Below are positions 21,680 through 34,604 of a stretch of 64,000 nt of DNA, in pieces. The translations under genes were made by a program, and so were the position numbers. Below the pieces are notes generated by a model. The model ran no database searches. It was not told the origin of the DNA and saw only the letters and a program-made list of their open reading frames with translations. The number at the start of each line of letters is the position of its first letter. Positions within the stretch are counted from its first letter, which is position 1. The DNA comes from Dipteris shenzhenensis (Eukaryota > Polypodiophyta > Polypodiopsida > Gleicheniales), in the NCBI GenBank assembly GCA_047967505.1, contig CM106539.1, one strand, 5' to 3'.

Positions 21680-24600
21680 AGAGGTCCGGCACTTTGCTGC
21701 TCAACTGCATTTCACTGGTAGAGACCCCAAACGCCACGCCTTTGCGTAACTATACAACCTGTCTCTGTCGACCTTTCGCAACAGTAGGAATGCCCAATCC
21801 CTTTGTCAGCCCGGCCTTAAGCCATGCCTTTGCTAAACCACCCGGTTTCGCAACAACCAGAACCCTTTAATTAGAACGGCCTATCATCTTTGCTCAGCTT
21901 CACAACTGCGATCCCCTACTCAGCCTCTCCCTTTAGGTGAATGGGAGCAGCACGAGCAGGACCACACGAATCGGACCATGGCCTTGAGTCATACATGAAG
22001 TCCCGCACATGGATGTTCTCTAACATGTCATGATTGTGTACTGAAGTAGCTTATTCATGAGCCTGTGATCAGAGTGGATATCTCGGCGTTTCCTGGAGAG
22101 GTTACAAGAGGGGTAAACCCATACTGACATAGGGGTGTAATACACAAAATCACTGTTATCTTGTCATATTAGAAACCCTTATTTAAGAGCTCAAGATCAT
22201 AGTTAACTTGAGGAGGTCATTATTGGATTAATTTGCACAAGACGGATAATATTGAAATCCATTTACACAGGCTTAAAATGTATTCACATCGTAATTACCG
22301 ATTTTTAACCGTCTTCCTTAGCCTTTCCTTCAGAGGCTTCTTTTTGCTGTGGAGAGCAAGTCTTTTCAAGTATGTTGTAATGTTTCTGAGGAGCTTCCTA
22401 CTTCTTATATTGATAAAAATTGTTTTCTTACTAGCGAGTTTTGTGAGTGACTGGTGGGTGAGTGTCTTTGCCATCAATAGATGTCATTGCACCAAACATT
22501 TCTTTATTTTCGCTTCAATTTTTTCCCTTTCTTGAGCACACAAATATGTTCCGAGTAGTGGTTCTAGTATCTCCTCATAAATGCACATTATTGCAGATTT
22601 GGCTGTGGACCCAGATGAGCAACAATTTGTTGAAAGGGAACACCTACTCCTAGCAAATGGGGTCATCTAGTGTGGACAGGATAGTTTCCACGGGCTGTGA
22701 GAATAGAGGGAGTAGCGTCCATTTCTCACACTCTTGCCATGGCTTAGGGTTGTATCCATATTAGCACCAGCAAATAACTTTGTCCTCATTGGCATTTTGG
22801 TGCTACCCTCTCGAGTTCAAGAGAAGCATGAGTCTCATCCTCTGCTCATTGGAGGACTAGGATTTTTACCCTTCCGTACAGACAAATGGGGATGGGATTT
22901 CTCACTTTGCCTTGAAGGTTGCTCACAGACTTTAATGAGTTGGAGTTGCTAACCAGTGGAGGTGATCAAGAGGCTTGTCCAGGTTGTTGCAGATTAAAAT
23001 GCTGGAAGGAACAGGTGGTGATCCTGTCAAAGCCTTTCAGTAGGGGATGAACCTATTGGTGATACCTGGATTGCATGAGGAAGCTGGCATGTTTGTGATC
23101 GGGACTTGTGCCATAGGCGATTGGTGCTGCATAGACAGTACTTGTGGTTAATGATGGTTTACGAGTATGGAGCTGGACTTGGAGGAGCAGGACCTCCAGA
23201 TTCGAGGACTATATCGTATAGTTCCAATAAGCTTATGATGGAGCTGATCATGCATGGGTGTTGGGCCACAATGGGTCAGTGAGAGAAGTGTGGGTCACCT
23301 CCCCACCTCTAAGACCCCTCGTGAGGACGACATGGGGGAGGATGACGAGTAGCATGGGTTTGGAAGTAGGGGGATTGAATGGAGATGCCATTTGGGCAGC
23401 AAGCTGGCTGTCATATGGGTAGTATAGAGCTGCCCTTCTTGGATAGTTTTAGGGGGACACCCTGTCCAGTCCTGCCATGAACCCTTGTAGTGGGCCAATG
23501 GGCTGGGGAAAGATCATCAGGAATGAGCAGCAAACAAGGCCCTTAAATAGGGCAGGGGAAGCAGCTGGTTGGCTAGACTGGATGGTTTGGTGGGTTCGAG
23601 TAGAGGTCGGCAGACTCACAGGTCAGTTGTACTGGTCGGCCAGTTTGGAGGGGTCAGCCTTTAGGTCTGCAGACCCACAGACCAGTCTGATCAGTACAGG
23701 GCCAGTCGGTCAGTTTGGAGGGGTAAAGAGCCCATTAGGTATCAAGCAGCAGCCTGCAGACCATCAGCAAGGATGAAAAGCAGAAGTGCTTCAAATCTGC
23801 CATTGAAGCCACATTGAAGGCACGCAGGCTGGGGGAAATCTTTGGACTCTGGAGGCGCCAGAAGGTGTAGAAGGACAGCATATGTTGCATCCAGCAGCCC
23901 ACATCAAAGAGGCAAGATGCTTCTTGCTGGTGGTATAGTTAGAGCACAGTTGTACGGGGTTTGTCCTATTTTTAAGCGTATTGTCTTTGGCTGAACAGTT
24001 CATCAGGTTTCTAGCTTTTGTTAATGCTATTCTATATATGCACATGGAGTGAATTGTGTTATGTTGCATCATCTCAGCGAAGTCTTCCCTTGCATGATCT
24101 CAGGGAAGTCTTCCGCTGGCTATAGCAAGCAAGCTACCATTTGTTCCTCTTACTGCATTTCCCCCTCTGTACTCACCCTAGCTAGTTGGCACAAAAAGTA
24201 AGCTTCATCAGCTTGTAGGGGATGCATGTGTGAATCTTGGATGCCACTTCCCAGCAAAGAAGAAATGTCATGAAGTGAATTCCCAGTCACTAGCATATAC
24301 GCTAATGCTTTGGCTTGATATCACTTAACTAGAAAGCAATTTTTTAAATCATTGTCTTGCTAGAGGAGTGCTATAGTGGAGACTCAAGCCGCAAAGTGTG
24401 ATTCTCCATGTGTTTTTAACCTTGTTGTTGCTCTTTCATTCTGTTACTAATTTTGTCCTGTGATATCTGTTATGAGCAGTAAGTGAAGGAACAGCACTTT
24501 GCTTCTGAGGATTTCTCTCATCTTTTTATGGGAAAAAAGTCTTGAATGTGCCATCATTTGTTAGGGAAATATTCAATGTAAACTATGCATGAACAAATAG

Positions 24601-25829
24601 GAAGAGGAGGGCTTCCATTCTCGCATGAGAAATATCTCAAGAATTGAATGCCACTGTGCTTATAATTCAGGTCAAACCTTTGGCGACTATCTGCTTCCTT
24701 GAACCTTCTTATCCCGGACTCCCATTTTCATGCACTCTGGACTCCCCCCTACCCCCACTTACCCGCTCATTCCCATCCCTATTTTTGCGTGCCAGCTCGA
24801 CTCTCCTACTCCCTCTTCCCAACTTCCACTCCCATGCATATTTTCCACTCCCACTCCCACTCCCACTCCATGGGTGCTCTTTGTGCAGCCACGGCCACCT
24901 GTTCTCTTACTGTACTCCCTTTGACTCTCCTACTCCCACTCTTCTCGGCTCACTGTTCCATCCCCACTTCATTCTCACCTCTTTGAATAAGGAAATGTGC
25001 ATGTCTAACCATACAAACAATATCTGACCCACATGAAACTTTGCAAGCATGTGAAGCATGTCATAGTAGCTAGTCCCTGCTATGCATGATGGAGTTTATG
25101 GTTTTCAATCTTATGAGTGACTATCGTGAGATTGAAACTGCACTATGTTGTGTTTTTAGAGGATGAGTTTAAGAATGTTCTTGGATTCATCTAGGTATAT
25201 GCGAAACATTATCAAGAATGCTTACACAAAGAGGAAGCATTTGATTGGTAGCGATGAAGGCACCATACATGTGTTAGGCAAACTAGTGCTATTACAAAGG
25301 AGGTAATTCAGAGCTACCCTTACAAAACTCATGGCAAGATTGCTTGGATAGTTGAATATGCAATCAAAACTTGGTGTAGATTAGTTTCGAGTTTAGTGGA
25401 GATAATCAACGGTCCACGAAACTCCCGCTTTGGGTAGAACTCCTCTGTGCGTGTGTGGGTGTGTGCGCGCGCGCGTGCAATCAAGTTACATCCTTGTGTA
25501 GTGGTCTAGGAGAGTTTGTTAGTGTGGAAAGGAATAGTTCATAAATCGAAGGGGAACCCTCAAGTTCGTGTTTAGCTTGACTTGGTTGAGGACCTCCGCC
25601 ACACCCTAGTTATTCTCAATAGAAGGGGAGAGAGTTAGAGGGACAACAGCTTATTCATTAAAATCTTCCTAATTCCTTCTTCTTGTGTGGTCTCTCTAGC
25701 CATATAATTCCCTCCTTGCTGTTGTTGACCCCCTCTCGCTTCAAAATAAAAATGGGTCCCTAAGGACAGTAGCCTTGCCACTAACCCTTCTAGTGCGCAG
25801 GAAAACAAGATCCTAGGAAGGTGAAGGTC
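21680..25829. other. Spacer between hydrolase copy 2 and LINE sequence
   Basis: No supported gene. Visible local structure: a repeated phrase GGTCNGNCAGTTTGGAGGGG at about 23634 and 23706; CCCACT-type low complexity around 24725-24870; and a GT/GC alternating run at 25446-25477. The short frames here, including the Pro/Ser-rich ones at 24.6-25.0 kb, come from low complexity. Confidence 0.5.
25446..25477 (+). repeat. Alternating purine-pyrimidine (GT/GC) run
   Basis: GTGCGTGTGTGG then GTGTGTGCGCGCGCGCGTGC: an alternating tract that can adopt Z-DNA. It is short and otherwise unremarkable. Confidence 0.8.
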
Positions 25830-28790
25830 ACAAAAGATGAGGTTACTTTTATTTATGAGAATAATTTTGACGTTGGAGTTGCTGATAAAGAGATGGAGGA
25901 GTGGATTCAAGAGAACTTAAAAGATGAGGTCGAAAACAGGTTATCTAAGATTTGAGGAGGAGATAAACAAAGTAGACATTATGCTTACAGAAGGAAATAA
26001 TGATGAATTAGAAGAAGAGCTTTTGAACTAAGAGAGACAAGAATAGGTCAGGCTGCATGGTGTTAAGGTTTATTTTTAGACATTGGTGGGTAGGGAAAAT
26101 GGACAGGTCCACAAAGGAACATTCAAGCTCTCATCAGAAGAAAGAGGGTGAATGAAGAAGTCCCTTTACTAGATAAAAGTGAGTCTTTTGGGTTTCTAAT
26201 AATGAAGAGAATCTATAGTACACTGCTCAACACTTCCAAGCACTCCTCTCTACCATTGTGTAGGTTAATGTGAGGATGTCGAGCACGCAAGAAAGAGATG
26301 TCGAGAGGTTAGGGAGAAATCTGTACAAAACTCTTAAGGAGATTAAGGAGGTTGTAGATGTCATGAAAGATAGCAAGACTTAAAGAGAGGCCATCCTCCC
26401 TATAGATTTCTATAATACTTTTTGGGAGGTTATTGGCCCTCACTTACTTGAAAAGCATTCACGCCTAGCAATTGCCTTACTAGATCAATGGAGGCATGAG
26501 TCAAGCTCATCCTAAAAGATGGAAGAAAGAATATTTTACAGTATTGGAGACCCCTCACTATCACTATGCTGAGCTGCAACTACAACATGTTTGCTAAAGC
26601 AATTGCATTGAGGATGCAGAAAAGGTCGAACTCCTGGATTTTGCATGATCAGAAGGGCTTCATTAAAGATAGACATATTTTAGAGGCCACTATGAAGTTG
26701 TGGGAAGGTTGTGAATATACCAAAGACACCAACAAGTCATTTTCTTTATAAAAGTTATAAAAGTTGATTTTGATAAGGCTTATGATAGACTTGAAATGGG
26801 ATTTCCTTGTATAATCCTTGCAAGACTTGGGTCTAGGTCCAATTTTCGTCTCTTACAAACCTTTGTTGACAAATGCTTCAAACAAAAGTTTGTGTAAATG
26901 GGGTGATAAAAGATTCCTTTCCTCTTAGAAGGTATATAAGGCAAGGCTATCGAATAGCTCCTTAACTTTTTGCCATAGCAATTGATGCACTGGGATGGCT
27001 TTTATAGGATAAGGTACAACAGGGTAGGCTACAAGGCATAGAGCTACCCTCAAGAAAGCACCTCATTAATCAGTAATGGAAGATGGTACCAATCTAACAC
27101 CCAAAAATACACAACATGATGTCAAAGTGGTCTTGGAATTTTTGCAGGGTACTCTACTCGCAGTGGTAAGAGGCAAACTCTTCTTCATAGTTAGGAATTT
27201 CCAAAGGTATAGCTTTCAGATTATTGACTATTCCTATGGGATTTGACATATCCATGAAGGATAGATGGGATTCAGTCATGGAAAGATTCAACAAAAAACT
27301 AGAGAAATGGAGAGGCTTCCAAGAAAATCTAGTAGGAAAGAGGTTGGTTTTAAACTATTTTATCTATTTCATTGTATCTATCTTCCAAGGAAAGCTAGTA
27401 GGAAAAAGATTGGTTTAAAACCATTGTATCCAAAACAAGACTTGATAAGTTTATTAGCAAATGAAGATCTTTCCTTTGGGGAGGCAAGAAAATAATCTCT
27501 AAGGTTATATGGAGTGTGTATATAACACCTAAGTAGGAGGGAGGCCTAGATGTGATTCTGTAAAATAGAGTCTGCAACCCATGGATTGTCAAGGTCATCT
27601 TAAACCCTAAGCTACATTGGGCCTAGTGTGGAATTTTTTACAAGTCAGGGATTAAAAGTGGAAGAACTACCCCATCTTAGCCTCTATTTGCTACCTTGAG
27701 CCTTGCTCCACTAAAGGTAGCTAGTCGTGGACATCACTTTGGCGAGTCAATTAAACGTTAGTTGGTTTTCTATAGAAAAGATATATTCATTAGTTTGGAA
27801 TCTATAATCCACAAGAACTCCCCTCTTGATGATGGGGAATTTATTACTACCAGCCTTGTCCACAAAAAAGGCATACAGTGCTGGCAAAGAGATCAGCTCA
27901 AATGGAAGATGTGGCTAGATATTAGGAGAGAGAAATCTAGTACCAAATCTGATAAAGGAAAGATTAGATCTTTGGGCTGGATCCATCCAATGGAAGGGTG
28001 GTTCATCACTAAGCTTTACCAAACAATTCCGTTAGGGATGTCTCCCTTCACTGATTGCCCATACCTACACCTACAAGAGACATTGATGAGATCTTTAGGG
28101 TACTAATGCTAGTGTGTTGATAGTAAAGGTTCCTAGATGGCCATATTTGAAAGGATTTGGACTAAAGGAGTTCTAGAAAAAATTACTACGCTTCGTTTAT
28201 TGATGGCTGTGTGGACAAATGCCAGAGGCCAAAGAATTAGCAAAGGGGATGGAAAATGCAAGCATTGCCCAAGACATAAAGAAGATATATTTCACCTTTT
28301 GTAGCATGCCCCAGTGCCAAGACAATTTGGAAGATAAATCAAATGCACCTAGGGGAACCTATAACATGGAAGCCTATCCTTTTGGGAGATCTTGCTAAAG
28401 TGACGCAGGCTATTTGGTCACTTGTCAGATCACATGCCAAGAATATTTTCCAATTCAATCAACTCAATACTAATGCTAAAGCTGTTTTCTTGCATTGGTT
28501 TAAAACAAACAACACATGTTTGTCCAATCTGCAAGGTTATTCAACAAAGATCGTGACAAGCTATTTAAAGAGCTTGAAGATCATGAGGCTAGTTATCATA
28601 AATCTAGTAACAAAGGGTGTCAGTATAAAGATTGTGTTCAGATGGATTTTGATTCTGAATGATGCTACTTCGCCTTATAGTTTTTTTTGGGCAAAAAAAA
28701 TATATTTATATTACTATCATAGAATCTTTATGCATCATAAGTCTCTCCTTCAAATGAGGAAAAAAGGACATAATAGCTCCTGTTGATAGA
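25830..28790 (+). pseudogene. LINE (non-LTR retrotransposon) remnant, RT and zinc-binding C-terminus
   Basis: Collinear LINE ORF2 pieces on the plus strand are PIDFYNTFWEVIGPHLL (~26400-26450) and YNMFAKAIALRMQK with DQKGFIKDRHILEATMKLWE (26581-26712). These are followed by the degenerate RT core, then ISMKDRWDSVMERFNKKLEK with WRGF (27250-27325). Last is the zf-RVT-like LLMAVWTNARG and GDGKCKHCPRHKEDIFHL (28200-28300). The YADD box is not recognisable. Stops and frame changes abound. A 55-60 bp repeat (CTAGTAGGAAAGAGGTTGG-like) at ~27330 and ~27390 lies in the RT. The poly-A end is not clear. The reading ends around 28786, tail to tail with a related minus-strand LINE. Confidence 0.8.
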
Positions 28791-29957
28791 AAAACCAAAG
28801 TACTGTGACTAGTTTGACAACCACAAAGGAAATAACAAACAAAGCCTATGCTTCAGTACCATCTCTCTAAGAGGGGGTAGACAAATTGACATCTTTATCA
28901 TTCTTGTGAGAAGAAGCGGGGTCCCCATCTTGATGAGTCTTAGGAGCAGATTGTCCAATAGCAACAGAAAACTAAGCTAAAGAAGCATCTCTATAGTAAT
29001 ACTTGGGTGGCTTGTCATGGGTGGCATCCAGGTTACACCTCCTAATATGTTTAGCTAGGTCCTAGAATGGTGTGTTCCTTTTTGTAAGCATCTATCTAGA
29101 AATCAAGTCTTATTTTTTCCTATCCCAGCAAGACATGAAGATAACATCAGTATTCATAACAACATCATTCCCTAGTAGAATAGCTTTCCAATTTGTTGCT
29201 TCTCATGCTGCCATATGAATGCATTTTCAAACTTTTCTTGCATGAGGGCAAGAATGAAGAGGTGGAAAATGTCGCCAGTTGATCTTGGACATCTTTTGCA
29301 TCTTCCATCTCCTTGCCCTATGTTAAATCCTATTGAATTAGTCCACACTGCTTTGTGCATAATAAGCCAAGTGAGACATGACATTTTCTTAGGTACCTTA
29401 ATATTCCATAGTTTTCTAAATCTTTCCTTCCATTTATCCCTATTGTCTTGAAGGTTCCACCTTACATTGAGATTCTAAAGACAACCTCAATGTTACAAGG
29501 AGTGGGGACTTGGAAAAAGGCTGAATTTCCCACCCAGTTGAATTCTTTGCAATATATAAAAAAAGTTCCTCCCTTCCACTGAGTATCCCCTTGCCAAAGC
29601 CCCAACTTGCTTAGCACTAGATCCTGACTTTGATTGTTTAAGGCAAACTCCCTTCACACTTGTAGCCAAGTTCTCCCACTAACCTATTCCCTATTCCATA
29701 ATTGTCCCCAAGTTTGAAGCCCTTTCTTAGGGTGCTAGCTAGAAGGAAATCCTCATCACACTGAGGTGAGCACTTCTAAAAATTAGTAGAGACACAAATA
29801 GAATCAATGGCCATGAAAGCTCCCTTTCTAGAGAATAGAATATAGACCTTGATTTCTTCAAATGCCTTCCATATGGACTGCAAAAGGGGACTTTCTTTAG
29901 TCTAGCAAGGTTCAGGATTACTTAAGGTAGAGAGGGTGGGATAATCCTTCCACTTGG
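28791..29957 (-). pseudogene. LINE remnant, 3' part (left of the nested Ty3 element)
   Basis: On the minus strand 29384-29172 reads LIMHKAVWTNSIGFN, GQGDGRCKRCPRSTGDIFHLF. This is the same zinc-binding C-terminal module (zf-RVT type) as in the plus-strand LINE next door. It continues the minus-strand LINE found at 32.6-33.8 kb; the two halves are separated by the Ty3 element. No intact frame remains. Confidence 0.72.
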
Positions 29958-32560
29958 GTTACAAGAATTGGAATTATCCCATTAATTTAATCCTTCAGTA
30001 TTTGCAGCACACTTTAGCTTTTCAATGACTTAAGGGTGTAATGATGCACAAACCAGTTTTGACCATGCTGGACTTTACAAGACCCTTCTTTGTCATGGTC
30101 CACTGATGCTAGTGGACAGGGTTTTGGGGCTGTGCTCATGCAAGACAACCATCCAATTGCATTTGAGTCACGTAAATTAAAACCAGAAGAGCTAAACTAT
30201 TCCACGTATGATAAAGAATTAGCTGCTGTGGTGCATGCCCTTAAATTCTAGAAACACTATCTTATGGGTTCCGAGTTACTCATTAAGACTGATCACCAGA
30301 GTCTTAGACATCTCCTTACTCAGCTCGGTGATCTCGGATCAGCACATTAAATGGGCTGCCTTTATTGACAGCTTTAAACCGATGATCCAATATCAACCAG
30401 GCAAAGATAATGTAGTTGCCGATGCACTAAGCCGTCGACCTAGCATAAATAATATCTCAGTCATCGAGGGAGACCCTTTCGAGCCTATGAAGGCAGACTA
30501 TCCTACTGATTGAGAACTTTCAAAATTTTGGCATAAGATTAAGCAAGCTAATACACTCCTATGGCCTCGTATTCCATTCATAATGACTGTCTATTCTATG
30601 AAAAGCGCTTGTGTGTCACTGCACCATTTCGACGCTTGGTACTAGAAGAGGTACATCAGCCACACTACATGGGACATAGAGTCGTCACTGCTACGTATTA
30701 GACTGTAATTCAAGATTTTTTCTAGCCTAAGCTTAAAGTTGATGTTGCAACTTTTGTTGCACAATGTCTTATTTGTCAAAAAGTCAAGAGCTACAAGGGC
30801 AAATATCAAGGCTTACTTATGCCTTTACCAATTCCTGATGGCCCATGGGAGCAGATTTCTATGGACTTTATTACTGGATTTCCTACGACTAGCTCAGGTT
30901 TTGATATGATTTGGACTATCATTGATAGATTTAGCAACAAGCAGGCTTACTTTATTGCTTGTAAGAAGATCTTAACTGCAGTTCAAGTTGCTCATTTGTT
31001 CATCAAGCATATCTTTATACACCATGGCCTTCCAAAAGTAATCGTGTCAGACCGGGATGGTAAATTTTGTAGTAACTTTTAGCCGCACTCTTTGACAATC
31101 TTGATATGAAGTTAGATTTTTCCACTGCTTTTCATCCCGAATCTAATGGCCAAACCGAGGTCACACAAAATACTATTTGTGACATGTTACGTGCTTACGT
31201 GTTTGGTCAGCCAGGCAAATGGGACAAATTTATACACATATTACAATTTGCCTACAACAACACTAAGCACTCTGCTACATGCAAATCTCCATTCCGAATT
31301 ATCTATGGAAAGACCATTCCTACTCCATTGACCCGCCTTAAGCACCAAGTAGAGGCTGCTAATCGATTTACTGAAGATTTCTCTAGCATTTTGACCACTG
31401 TCAAAAAGAATATCGAGCATGCTCAAGCTGTGTATACTGCATGTGCAAACAAGGGTAGAAAGAAAGTTGTATTTGCTAAAGGTGACCTAGTCATGTTACG
31501 TATTGAGAACGCAGACTTAAGAGTACTGAGACACACCCTGTAGTTAAGTTTGCTCCTAAATCCTATGGTCCCTTTAAAGTTTTGGAGTGCATTAATAACA
31601 ATGCCTATCGGCTCGAATTACCACCCGATTGGAAAATTCATAATTCTTTTCATGTGCACCTCTTGAAACCTTTCCATGGAGATCCACCAGTTCGACCTAT
31701 TTTAGACGATGCACCATTGCTTCAAGGAGAGACCCAGCTCTTAGAGCTAGACCAGATCATTGATCAACAAATCACTCAAACAAGACGTGGAAACTCGTAT
31801 CCTATTTATCTTCTTACATTTAAGAACCACCCCGTTGAGGATGCTAAGTGGATGCCCGAGTGATATTTTTGCTAGTACCTTGATTTATTGACTACTTTTT
31901 TGTCGTGCAATTGAGGGCAATTGCAATTTCAAGCAAGAGGGATGTTACGAGAATTGGAATTATCCCATTCATTTAATCCTTCGGTATTTAGTGAGATCTA
32001 GCATTTTTATTGCACAGCTGATGCATGTGTGCTAGCTGTTCCGTAGTGATGCATGTGTGCTCCTACATGGCTGGATATATGGATGCGCAGCTATATGAGT
32101 GTGTAGCATTGTGTTCACCACTTATGCGATGATGGTATGTGTAGCATGTGTGCACCATCCATACAATTTTATTCATGTGTAGCATCAGGTGCACCATGAG
32201 ATGGTATGTGTCGCATGTGTGCACCATTCATCTATGATTTATTGATTTCACGTCGCTATAATACTGAAAGGTTGATTGATTGTGGTAATTAATTCCAAGG
32301 TTATCTTATTTTTGATATATTTCATTACTATTGATCGTCTAAATTTAGGGGAAGAGTAATTGATCAAGCGATGGCATCTGGCAAGCATGATCCGCCATAT
32401 TTTGGGCGCGTACATGCAACTCCAGTGATGCGGGGATGAATAAGGCTTATGTCTAATTTTTGATATTACAAAAGCTTATGTACATATTTGAATTTTGGAT
32501 TATTAGTGGCTTGGCTAAGTATATAAACTATATTTAGAAAAAGCTTTATTTTTAGAAAAA
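29958..32560 (+). mobile_element. Internally deleted Ty3/gypsy element of chromodomain type, nested in a LINE
   Basis: A ~45-bp copy of the LTR start lies at 29958-30003. It is fused directly to the end of RT and RNase [15 protein letters not shown] and [14 protein letters not shown] at 30103-30250, YQPGKDNVVADALSRRPS at 30392-30445. Integrase follows (SMDFITGFPTTSSGFD at 30858-30905, TIIDRFSN, IVSDRDGKF at 31042-31068, FHPESNGQTE at 31131-31160). After it come GDLVMLRI and a chromodomain-like tail (SYPIYLLTFKNHPVEDAKW at 31795-31851). gag, protease and most of RT are missing. The breaks are few: about two stops and two single-base slips. Several stops are TAG where the family has Trp. The 3' LTR starts at 31943. 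Its right end, placed near 32560 where LINE sequence resumes, is uncertain. Confidence 0.8.
31943..32560 (+). mobile_element. 3' LTR of the nested Ty3 element
   Basis: It starts TGTTACGAGAATTGG just after a purine-rich CAAGCAAGAGGGA stretch, as expected for a polypurine tract followed by TG. The first ~45 bp match 29958-30003. Inside are several imperfect copies of a word like ATGTGTAGCATGTGTGCACCAT at about 32020-32225. The 3' boundary is set only by the return of LINE sequence. Confidence 0.6.
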
Positions 32561-33800
32561 GCCAGCTATTCTAGAAGGTGGATGGGCTTTTTGTAAAATC
32601 GGTTATGGAGGAAAGCACAGAGGTTTTTGTATGATTTTTGCTCGGAAGATTTTTGGGGAATATACATAAATACATAGGAGGTGGAAGGAGAGCACCACAC
32701 CTATGGGGGGAGATTGTACCCAGCAGGCTTGTTCTGTCTCTTCCATTTGTGAGTTTTGAGAGTTTGTGCATATTTTCGAAGAGTGTTGCTGTGTTTTTCA
32801 AGGATTTGTAGGTTTTGTAAGCGTTTCCCATCACATGGGTGCCTTGAAAGGTCTGACTAGCTTCATATTCATGAGGAGAAGCTGATCGGTTCATTATGGC
32901 CTTGATTACCCAATTTGTAGATAGGTTTTTGGTAGCAAGGGCTATATCAATCACTCCTAACCCCCCTTCTTCCTTGGGTTTGGTACAAAAGGACCATCTA
33001 ATCTTAGAGATCCTAGAGTTCCCCCCCGCCCCTCTCCCCATTAACATGTCTAGGCAAGGCTCCTTCTATGACACTATCTTACCAAATAAGAAGAAGATAA
33101 GGCCCAATCACCTCCAAGAATGTCTTGTAAAATTCAATTGGCAATCCATCCTCATCAGGGGTTTTCCCATCAACAATGATAGAGACAGCCTCTTTAAATT
33201 CTTCAAGGGTGAGAGGTCTCTCCAGAAAGGGATGTCAAATCTCTGAATAGTGTTCTCTCTCACAACTTGGCAAGATTTCTAGCCCTCTGAACATACTCAT
33301 CTGGTACAATAGTATAGGAAAGTAGAGATTGAAAGTGATCCTGTATGAGCTTAATATTCTCTTATTTGTTGTTAGCTAATGTGTTGTCAGCCTCTTAAAA
33401 TAGAGGGACTTCATCATTAGCCCTTTTGCTTTTTATGAGCTTGAAGGGTTCCTAGGTTGGTCTGTCCAACTTGCCTACACTCCCTGAGGTACACCTTAGT
33501 GTCATTTAGTACTATTTGCTCCTGTCTTCTAAGGTCTTTTTTTGCTTTTATTAGTGTTTCCTGTGCAAGAGTCTTCTTGTCTATCCAACACCTATAATGC
33601 CTTTATATTGTCTTGGATTTTGTCTATGATTTTTGCCTTGTGCACTCCACTTTTAATGCATCTACTTTCTTCATGATAGTCTACAATCCAAAATGCATGA
33701 GGGAGTACCATGTGGAAGAGAATTTCTTAAGGAAGCCTTAATTTCTCATCATTATTAAGTGGACATGGAGCACTCTAGATGATGTGTCACATGAAACAAT
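32561..33800 (-). pseudogene. LINE remnant, 5' part (right of the nested Ty3 element)
   Basis: On the minus strand the pre-RT region (TLIKAKKDLRRQEQIVL, near 33560-33500) is followed by RT start sequence of the IVDGKTPDEDGLPIEFYKTF type around 33180-33090. It then jumps to the post-RT block RISKIRWSFCTKPKEEGGLG (33020-32955), which LINEs usually carry as 'KIHWVKW..CKPKEEGGLG'. The RT catalytic core has therefore been deleted. Together with 28.8-29.9 kb it forms one minus-strand LINE split by the Ty3 insertion. Confidence 0.75.
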
Positions 33801-34604
33801 TAATCTAACAATGATGATTTTTAAAAACTACTCGTTAGTCCATGGGGACTAAAAGAGAATTTAAAACTATATCGCCTTACAATTTTTAGTGTATTTTCTA
33901 GCATGTTACATCCCTAGATTGTTGATTTGCACCTCCAAACTTTGACATCTCTGTCGGCCTCATCTGTGATGTCACTATAGCTTCTTCCTCCTTGCGCTTC
34001 AAGAAGGACCTATCAAGTAGCACAAGGATATTTCAAAGCTATCTATACCACATTCAATAGACTTCAGTTACACCACAAAGATGTTCATGAACTTCTTCCT
34101 CCTTGAGCTTGAGGATTACCAAAAGGCAAGCGACAAAAAGCAAGCGAGCAATAAAAAACAATAAAAGATTTATAAATCCCCCATTTCAATAGCAACAAAT
34201 AATAACTTATTCAAAAGTCTATATGTTTCCTCAATGCTAGAAGGTTAAATATGCATATAACTTTCTGAGCCGCTAACACTAATTTCACATCATCCATGAG
34301 ATAGTTTGTATGTTCAATTTCCAATTCATTGTTTGTATTGAAGACAAACCCTATAGTAGCTGCAATCAAGTTCTCTCTTTCGACTAGAGTAATTGAGATC
34401 ATCAATGCAACCTTCCACATAGGTGGGGTGTTTCCAAGGACTCCTTGCATGGATTAGTCTAGATTCCATGCATATGTAAATGCTTAGCTTTTTTAACTCT
34501 GTTCACTCTTGGAATAAAACCCATGTTTCTTTGTTACTGGAAAAATATCCTTCCCTAATGATTTATTCTTAGCTCCCACTAATCTAACCAATGCAACAAA
34601 TCAA
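33801..34604. other. Spacer without supported gene
   Basis: Nothing recognisable. A CTCCTTGAGCTT-like phrase occurs at ~33989 and ~34105 and again at ~35650, which may be degenerate retroelement sequence. Confidence 0.45.

Noticed and set aside
24644-25027. 127-codon Pro/Ser/Leu-rich open frame
   Set aside because: Driven by CCCACT-type low complexity; overlapping open frames in other phases and no domain.
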